A stretch of 64,000 nucleotides of DNA from Candidatus Aminicenantes bacterium UBA6072 (GTDB taxonomy: Bacteria > Acidobacteriota > Aminicenantia > UBA2199), in assembly GCA_002436105.1 (NCBI GenBank), contig DIXU01000008.1:79317-143316 (forward strand). The letters are read 5' to 3'. Below the pieces are notes generated by a model. It saw nothing but the letters and a program-made list of their open reading frames with translations. It searched no databases and was not told the DNA's origin. Positions 59,400 through 64,000 of this stretch are shown here, one piece after another (the first letter of the stretch is position 1; the number at the start of each line of letters is the position of its first letter). Both the position numbers and the translations under genes were made by a program.

Positions 59400-60414
59400 T
59401 CTTTTCCTTCTGCTTTTCCAGGTTCTGGGCCAGGACGCGGATCACCGGGCTGACGTTGCGGTCGCGGGCCAGCAGCTTCAGGTCACGGGCGTGCAACTGC
59501 TTGACGAAAGCCAGGGCGCGGCTGACCGGGGTCTTGGGATTCTCCACCAGGGCCAGGATGACGGTATAGTTCTTCGTCCACTCGCGGTTGCCGGCGATCT
59601 TGCCGATGATCTCGCCGGGCAGGCTGAGGTTGCGGGCATGGATCAGTACTTCGTCGACGGCCATCTTCGGGCTGTCGAGCACGGCCGCCTGCACCATCTT
59701 GTTGGAGTCCTTGATCAGCACCAGGCGCTCGGTCTTGTTCCCGGTCATGGCCAGGCGCACGCGCTCGGAGATGCCCATGCGATTGATGCGCTGCAGCGTG
59801 GTCTGGGCTTCCTTCTGGATCTGGCCCACGTCCAGCTGCGCGTCATTCTGGTGCTCCTCGACGATCGCCGTGGTCAGATCGATCATGACCTCGGTCTCGG
59901 GAATGACCTCCGCAGCCTGGGGCTGCAGGTAGAATTCACGCAATTCGCCGATGCGGCCGCGGATGTAGGAATTGCAGTCGGGATTGGCCTCCATGCGCTC
60001 CATGATCTCCGGGTAGGCGATCAGCCGGATCTGGTTTTCCAGCAGCGTCTCCAGGACGGCGGCCCTGGCGTGGGCGGCGATGCGCATGATGAATTCGGCC
60101 GGCAGCGACTGGTTGTGGATGATCAGGGTCAAGGTGTTGAAATAGCCCGATTCCAGCGCCTCGCGCAGGATGAACTCGGTCACGCGCAGCTCGGCATCCC
60201 GCTTCTGGACGTACTGCTCCTTGACCGGCTGGGCGATCAATCCCAGCATCTGGCGAACCTGCTGCTGGTATCTCGGGTCGGGAAGGACGAAGACCAGGCT
60301 TTCGAGATACTCCTCCTCGGTGAAGGCCAGTTCCTTGGCCAGCAGGTACTTCAGCAATTCATCGCTGGGGGCACCCTCGGCGATCTTGAGGACCAGGGGG
60401 TTCTTGGAGACCAT
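59392..60414 (-). CDS. helical-repeat protein of unknown function
   Basis: A 340-residue soluble, almost wholly helical protein. Repeats of about 40 residues carry a pattern like LVFVLPDPRY, IIHNQSLPAEFIMRIAAHARAAVLETLLENQIRLIAYPEI, ARNLSLPGEIIGKIAGNREW, similar to HEAT/DUF2336-type repeats. It is probably a scaffold. It ends in the convergent phosphodiesterase (8-base overlap) and lies three bases after the RodZ-like gene, with which it forms an operon. Confidence 0.6.
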   Translation of the reverse strand: MVSKNPLVLKIAEGAPSDELLKYLLAKELAFTEEEYLESLVFVLPDPRYQQQVRQMLGLIAQPVKEQYVQKRDAELRVTEFILREALESGYFNTLTLIIHNQSLPAEFIMRIAAHARAAVLETLLENQIRLIAYPEIMERMEANPDCNSYIRGRIGELREFYLQPQAAEVIPETEVMIDLTTAIVEEHQNDAQLDVGQIQKEAQTTLQRINRMGISERVRLAMTGNKTERLVLIKDSNKMVQAAVLDSPKMAVDEVLIHARNLSLPGEIIGKIAGNREWTKNYTVILALVENPKTPVSRALAFVKQLHARDLKLLARDRNVSPVIRVLAQNLEKQKEKIK

Positions 60415-60417
60415 CGC

Positions 60418-61167
60418 TCAGCGCCGCAGGATTTCCTCGAGATTGCCGGGATCGACGACCAGCTTTACGGCCTGCGCTGAAGTACGCAGATAGGACACGT
60501 CGCTGCCGTTCAGCTGCAGCCGCAGCGCCGGCGGGTTGGCGACGACCAGGGTCAAGCGATATCCGGAGAGGGATATGGATTCGCCCTGGCGGAAGGTTCT
60601 TTCGGCCACTTTTTCGCTGCCGCGCCACAGCGACAGCCAGCAGGGGGCGTCCAGGGCCAGGCGTGCCTGCAGGGGCGCCCTGGTCAGGCAAAGTTCGTCC
60701 TCGATGGGCAGCAAGTGGGAGGAGAATGGCGGGATCGCCAGGGAGACGGCCGGCCGCCGGGGCGCCATCCGTTCCAGGCAGCGCGGCGGCCCAAGCAGCA
60801 GGTAGGCGAGAAGGGCCAGGACGGCCAGGCCCAAAGCCGCCAGCAGCAGCGTGCGGTTCCTGCGGAAGCGGGCGTAGTTCATCTTTTGCATGTACTGGTC
60901 GGGGGGCGGCGCCCCGCCCCGATTCAGGATCCCGTCCAGGTGCTGGCGATAGGTGTTGAAAAAAGAGGTTTCGTCGGCGCCGCAGGCCTGGAGATAATTC
61001 TTGATATAGTAATGGATGTAGAATTTCCCGGGGAACAGGTCGAATTCCTCGTCCTCGAGTGCCTGCAGGAAGCGGGTACTGATCCGGGTTTCGGCGGCGA
61101 TGTCGGCCAGCGAGACACCGCGCGCTTCACGCTCTTTTCGCAACGCCTGCCCGACGATCTTTTCCAT
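60418..61167 (-). CDS. RodZ-like membrane helix-turn-helix protein
   Basis: A 249-residue protein. N-terminal HTH (GQALRKEREARGVSLADIAAETRISTRFLQALE, about 6-38), the FPGKFYIHYYIKNYLQACG segment that contacts MreB in RodZ, one membrane helix (LLLAALGLAVLALLAYLLL, about 106-124) and a C-terminal beta-domain of the DUF4115 type (LDAPCWLSLWRGSEKVAERTFRQGE). RodZ supports the cell-shape machinery; no mre genes are near. The ATG is six bases after a weak -10. Confidence 0.85.
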   Translation of the reverse strand: MEKIVGQALRKEREARGVSLADIAAETRISTRFLQALEDEEFDLFPGKFYIHYYIKNYLQACGADETSFFNTYRQHLDGILNRGGAPPPDQYMQKMNYARFRRNRTLLLAALGLAVLALLAYLLLGPPRCLERMAPRRPAVSLAIPPFSSHLLPIEDELCLTRAPLQARLALDAPCWLSLWRGSEKVAERTFRQGESISLSGYRLTLVVANPPALRLQLNGSDVSYLRTSAQAVKLVVDPGNLEEILRR

Positions 61168-61173
61168 AGGCTA

Positions 61174-61202
61174 TTGGTAGCACATGCCGTATTTCTAGTC
61201 AA
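61174..61202 (-). promoter_or_regulatory. possible promoter of the RodZ-like operon, leaderless
   Basis: Minus strand TTGACT (61197-61202), 17-base spacer, TACCAA (61174-61179), then six bases to the ATG. The -10 is poor, but spacing is the same as in the other leaderless cases. Confidence 0.4.
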
Positions 61203-61263
61203 CATGCAACCGCTGCAAACCCGCCGGTCCTCCTGCGGCCGCAGGTTCCAGCGCCGACCCGCT

Positions 61264-63624
61264 TCAATCCCAGACCTGCGCGCTGCTCTCCACGTGAAAA
61301 AACTTGTACTTGGCGTACTCCTGGCTGAGGCGATAGAATTCGACGTCGCGCACCCTGGTTTCCAGCATGGGCAGGATGAACGTGCTGGTATATTCCATGT
61401 CCCGCACCTGCTTGATCTGCCGAGCCTTGTCGAAGCGGTACCTCTCGGTGAATTCGGTTTTCGATGGGAAACGGATCCCCTCATGCTCGACCAGGTACCA
61501 GTGCGTTGTCTCCAGGATCAGTTCGGCCGACATCCTGCGTGCCTCCGCCTCCAGGACCTCGCTGCCGACCACTCCCCGCGGGCTCATCTCGATCTTCAGG
61601 ACCGAGCCGTCCCGCTCGTCGATCCACGCTTTTCCCTGGGCGATCTCGCCGCGGCCCGGATCGCGCGGCACGATCTCGACCAGCGCGCAGGACCGCTTGT
61701 TCAGGACCTCGTTTCCGAGCAGCCGATAGCGGTACGTGTCCCGATTCTCGGCCGCCAGGAGGGTGACGGGCATGAAAACCGAGTAGCGCGAGGCAAAACG
61801 CGTCTCCAGAGCGGCGTTCGCCTTGTCGACCTTTCGCGTCCCGTCAAGGACCAGCCGCCGCTGCTCCTTGATCGCGCCGCCGGCGCCGGTGATCTGGTAA
61901 TCGTACTCCCAGCGCCGCGCCACCGTTTCCACTAGCCGTCTCAACGGGTTGCGCTGCAGCACCTTCTCCTCGACCTTTTCCAGGCAAAAAAAACGGAAAG
62001 CGCCATCCTTCAACAGCCGGCAATAAGCGGCGGACCGCTCCAGAACGGCGGCCAGTCGCTCCGACACGTCGGGCCCAGCGGAATTCGTTGGCGTCGGGTC
62101 GATCGCCGGAGCGGGCATCGGGATCGAGACTTCCTTTCCGGAGCGGGCCCGATTTCCTGAAAGGAGATCCTCTACCTCGACCTGCAGCCGGTACTGGCCG
62201 GGAAGAAGATTCAGTGCCATTTCGACGATAACCTCCGGGTCCAGCGGAGCGATCTCCCGGGTCGAGATCATATCTTCCCTGCCTTTCGCCTGGGCCTTGA
62301 TGAGCACGCGCAGTTTGCCCCGCAGCCCGGAATCGCCATAAAGCCGCTGGTAGTCGCTGATGCCCATTTTCAGCACCCCTTCCCCCCACTCCGGTGCAGC
62401 GATCTTCAGAGGAAATATCTCGCCCAGCGTCAGTTTGCGGGAGTAGGCCACCCGCAGCCCCGGGCGCTGCACCTGGAGCTTGAGGGCGCGCTGGCGGTTC
62501 TTTCCCTCGGCCGGGAGATAGGTGAGCACATAATAGATATCTTCTCTCGTCGCCGCTTCCTCCAGCGCGGTCTGCAACCGGGTCGTATTGTTCACCCGGC
62601 CCCCGCTGTCGGCGCTGATCTGTCGAAAAGCCCCTTCCCAAGAGGAAAACACAGGAGTCCATTGCAAGTTGTCGAATAGCAGTGTTTCACCGACCGCGTC
62701 GCTGAGGAACAGGTGATAGGTCGCGTTGGCCCCGACGAACAGCGGTTGCAGGTCGCGGAAATACCGCAGCACGTCAGTGCCCAGTGTGAGCTGCCGCTCA
62801 CTTTCTTCCATGAATTGCTCGAGATCCCTGCGGATCGAACCGGGAGCCTTGGCGACCAGGCGGCTGTCCTTGCTCAGCAAGGGCAGCCGCTCGTTCTGCA
62901 GGAAGACCAGCACCCATTTTTCCGCCTCCACCGCCTTCAGCGCCGCAGCCAGCCGCTCCAGCCAGCGCGGATAGCCTTTGAGCCGCGCCAGGCGATACTC
63001 GTTGATCGCACCCTGGTAGCGGACCTTGAACTCGTCCAGCAGCAGCTTCGGCTGGATCAGGCCGGTCACGAGCCCGTCGTAGAAATCATTGGCGCTGTTT
63101 TCCATCTCGCTGACCAGGCGGAGCTTGTCCAGCTTTTTGTTTTTTGCGGTCGTGGCCGCTTCCTGCAGGAATACGGCGATCTTTTCCTTATCCTCCTCCA
63201 GGGAGAATATCTCCAACGCCCTCAATCCGTCGCTCAGGATGACCCGATCGCCTGGACGATAGATCCGCGAACGAAAGTATTCCCAGGCCTTGGGCCACTC
63301 CGGGCTTTCCTCGTTGAACCAGAGCATAAACAGGAACAGTCGCGGACGGCTGGCCTCGGCAGGAAGCGCTGCGGTCGACGGCGGCTGCGCCGCCAACGAG
63401 CGCCGCAGTTCGCGGCAGTGGGCGATCTCGACTTTCTTCCCATTTTCAAACAGCGTAAAATCCCCGGCCTTGAGCCCGGGAACCGGTTGCGAGCCTGAAA
63501 AAGCCCGTACCAGGATCTCCTGATAGATGACCTCTATCCTCTCATGAATCACTTCCTGGCCAAATAAACTGGCGCAAGACAAAAAAAAGAGCAGCAAAGT
63601 CAATGTGCGCATCGTATTCTTCAT
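61264..63624 (-). CDS. exported VWFA-related protein of acidobacterial type
   Basis: A 786-residue exported protein with a signal sequence (about 1-22). The following segment, VIYQEILVRAFSGSQPVPGLKAGDFTLFENGKKVEIAHCREL, is the opening strand pattern of the acidobacterial VWFA-related family, but the expected MIDAS residues (DxSxS) are not clear, so metal binding may be lost. A middle domain contains repeated beta and helical segments; the C-terminal 200 residues (VMPVTLLAAENRDTYRYRLLGNE, GRGEIAQGKAWIDERDGSVLKIEMSP) resemble the outer-membrane lipoprotein-sorting fold. GGAGAC precedes the ATG. Confidence 0.7.
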   Translation of the reverse strand: MKNTMRTLTLLLFFLSCASLFGQEVIHERIEVIYQEILVRAFSGSQPVPGLKAGDFTLFENGKKVEIAHCRELRRSLAAQPPSTAALPAEASRPRLFLFMLWFNEESPEWPKAWEYFRSRIYRPGDRVILSDGLRALEIFSLEEDKEKIAVFLQEAATTAKNKKLDKLRLVSEMENSANDFYDGLVTGLIQPKLLLDEFKVRYQGAINEYRLARLKGYPRWLERLAAALKAVEAEKWVLVFLQNERLPLLSKDSRLVAKAPGSIRRDLEQFMEESERQLTLGTDVLRYFRDLQPLFVGANATYHLFLSDAVGETLLFDNLQWTPVFSSWEGAFRQISADSGGRVNNTTRLQTALEEAATREDIYYVLTYLPAEGKNRQRALKLQVQRPGLRVAYSRKLTLGEIFPLKIAAPEWGEGVLKMGISDYQRLYGDSGLRGKLRVLIKAQAKGREDMISTREIAPLDPEVIVEMALNLLPGQYRLQVEVEDLLSGNRARSGKEVSIPMPAPAIDPTPTNSAGPDVSERLAAVLERSAAYCRLLKDGAFRFFCLEKVEEKVLQRNPLRRLVETVARRWEYDYQITGAGGAIKEQRRLVLDGTRKVDKANAALETRFASRYSVFMPVTLLAAENRDTYRYRLLGNEVLNKRSCALVEIVPRDPGRGEIAQGKAWIDERDGSVLKIEMSPRGVVGSEVLEAEARRMSAELILETTHWYLVEHEGIRFPSKTEFTERYRFDKARQIKQVRDMEYTSTFILPMLETRVRDVEFYRLSQEYAKYKFFHVESSAQVWD

Positions 63625-63758
63625 TTCTGTCTCCTGAAGAAGATTCAGTCAACAAACAGCATTGCATGTCGCATGCCAGGATACAACGGAGTGATTGTCC
63701 TGTTTTCAGGACACTCCCAACCAACATGGAGAGATCAACCAGAAAAAAGGGAATAGAC

Positions 63759-63811
63759 GCGGAGAGGAAGGGATGAGCTCCCTGCGGTCGCAGTTCCCAC
63801 CCTCTCCCCCA
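63759..63811. repeat. GGAGAGGGTGGGA hairpin repeat, copy 1 (degenerate)
   Basis: Arms GCGGAGAGGAAGGGA and TTCCCACCCTCTCCCC flank a loop with GAGCTCCCTGCGGTCGCAG. Followed by ATTTTCC. The region 63625-63758 shows no gene. Confidence 0.7.
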
Positions 63812-63868
63812 TTTTCCTTGAGTATGGAATTGCTCTATCGAGAAATTTGTAGGAAATTACGGAAAATA

Positions 63869-63917
63869 GCGGAGAGAGTGGGATGTCGCTCGCTTCGCTC
63901 GCGGTTCTCACCCTCGG
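63869..63917. repeat. GGAGAGGGTGGGA hairpin repeat, copy 2
   Basis: GCGGAGAGAGTGGGA, loop TGTCGCTCGCTTCGCTCGCG, then TTCTCACCCTCG. The loop and both inner arms are identical or nearly so to copy 3. Confidence 0.8.
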
Positions 63918-63937
63918 AATGTGCGAGAAACAATAGA

Positions 63938-63991
63938 GGCGGAGAGGGTGGGATGTCGCTCGCTTCGCTCGCGGTTCCCACCCTCTCCGCC
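63938..63991. repeat. GGAGAGGGTGGGA hairpin repeat, copy 3 (perfect)
   Basis: Arms GGCGGAGAGGGTGGGA and TCCCACCCTCTCCGCC pair perfectly around the loop TGTCGCTCGCTTCGCTCGCG. ATTTTTC follows, so on the plus strand it could also terminate transcription. Confidence 0.85.
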
Positions 63992-64000
63992 ATTTTTCTT

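Overview
The window (64 kb, GC-rich) reads as ordinary chromosome of a diderm, free-living bacterium. There are Sec-secreted surface proteins, outer-membrane beta-barrels, Omp85-like and DUF3943 proteins, lipoproteins, RodZ, PilT, a MacAB-type exporter and a VWFA protein of the acidobacterial type. Together with the many short degenerate intergenic repeats this suggests the Acidobacteriota / Candidatus Aminicenantes neighbourhood. That is inference from gene content; no 16S rRNA gene or tRNA gene was recognised. One structural RNA is clear: RNase P RNA (rnpB).

Layout. 0-3.3 kb: divergent glucokinase and transketolase. 3.4-12.1 kb (minus): secreted proteins (beta-propeller/PKD, papain-like protease and a second protein sharing its C-terminal module, DUF3943 barrel, thioredoxin). 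12.3-16.1 kb: a split glutamine-dependent NAD synthase, RsmI and an Omp85-type barrel. 16.4-23.5 kb (minus): rnpB, a sigma-54 response regulator whose end overlaps rnpB, a PKD-repeat protein, TldE/TldD. 23.5-29.6 kb: repeats, sulfotransferase, DUF3467, DUF2156 and GNAT proteins, ornithine carbamoyltransferase, GGDEF response regulator, RlpA. 29.7-38.7 kb: a tightly packed seven-gene plus-strand operon pilT-alaS-lytic transglycosylase-membrane protein-lipid kinase-solute-binding lipoprotein-Ycf46 ATPase. 38.8-48.1 kb: Mut7-C, LarB/DUF362, acyltransferase-like membrane protein, MacA/MacB exporter, ATP-grasp, metallopeptidase. 48.4-51.9 kb: molybdopterin operon (moeA-moaA-moaC-MOSC-mogA) behind a possible Moco riboswitch. 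52-55.5 kb: response regulator, RNase HI, nitroreductase, rubrerythrin-like, TlpA-like. 55.6-59.4 kb: NusG paralogue-cysC-sat-phosphodiesterase. 59.4-63.6 kb (minus): helical-repeat protein, RodZ-like, VWFA protein. The right edge holds three copies of a hairpin repeat.

The most interesting signals are regulatory. At least eight genes have a sigma-70-like promoter whose -10 box lies only 5-7 bases before the start codon, implying leaderless mRNAs. Several other genes are instead preceded by tiny ORFs with their own ribosome binding site whose stop codon overlaps or nearly touches the main start codon. The rnpB promoter and the first 41 nt of the RNA lie inside the coding end of the sigma-54 regulator. 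The phosphodiesterase after sat has no ordinary start codon that would keep its metal-binding Asp; an ATC at 58110 behind a good Shine-Dalgarno site is the best candidate.

Pathways: sat and cysC would make PAPS, which the sulfotransferase at 23.9 kb could use, perhaps to sulfate a surface polymer. The NusG paralogue at the head of that operon is the kind that drives long exopolysaccharide operons. Functions are from motif reading only; no database search was run.
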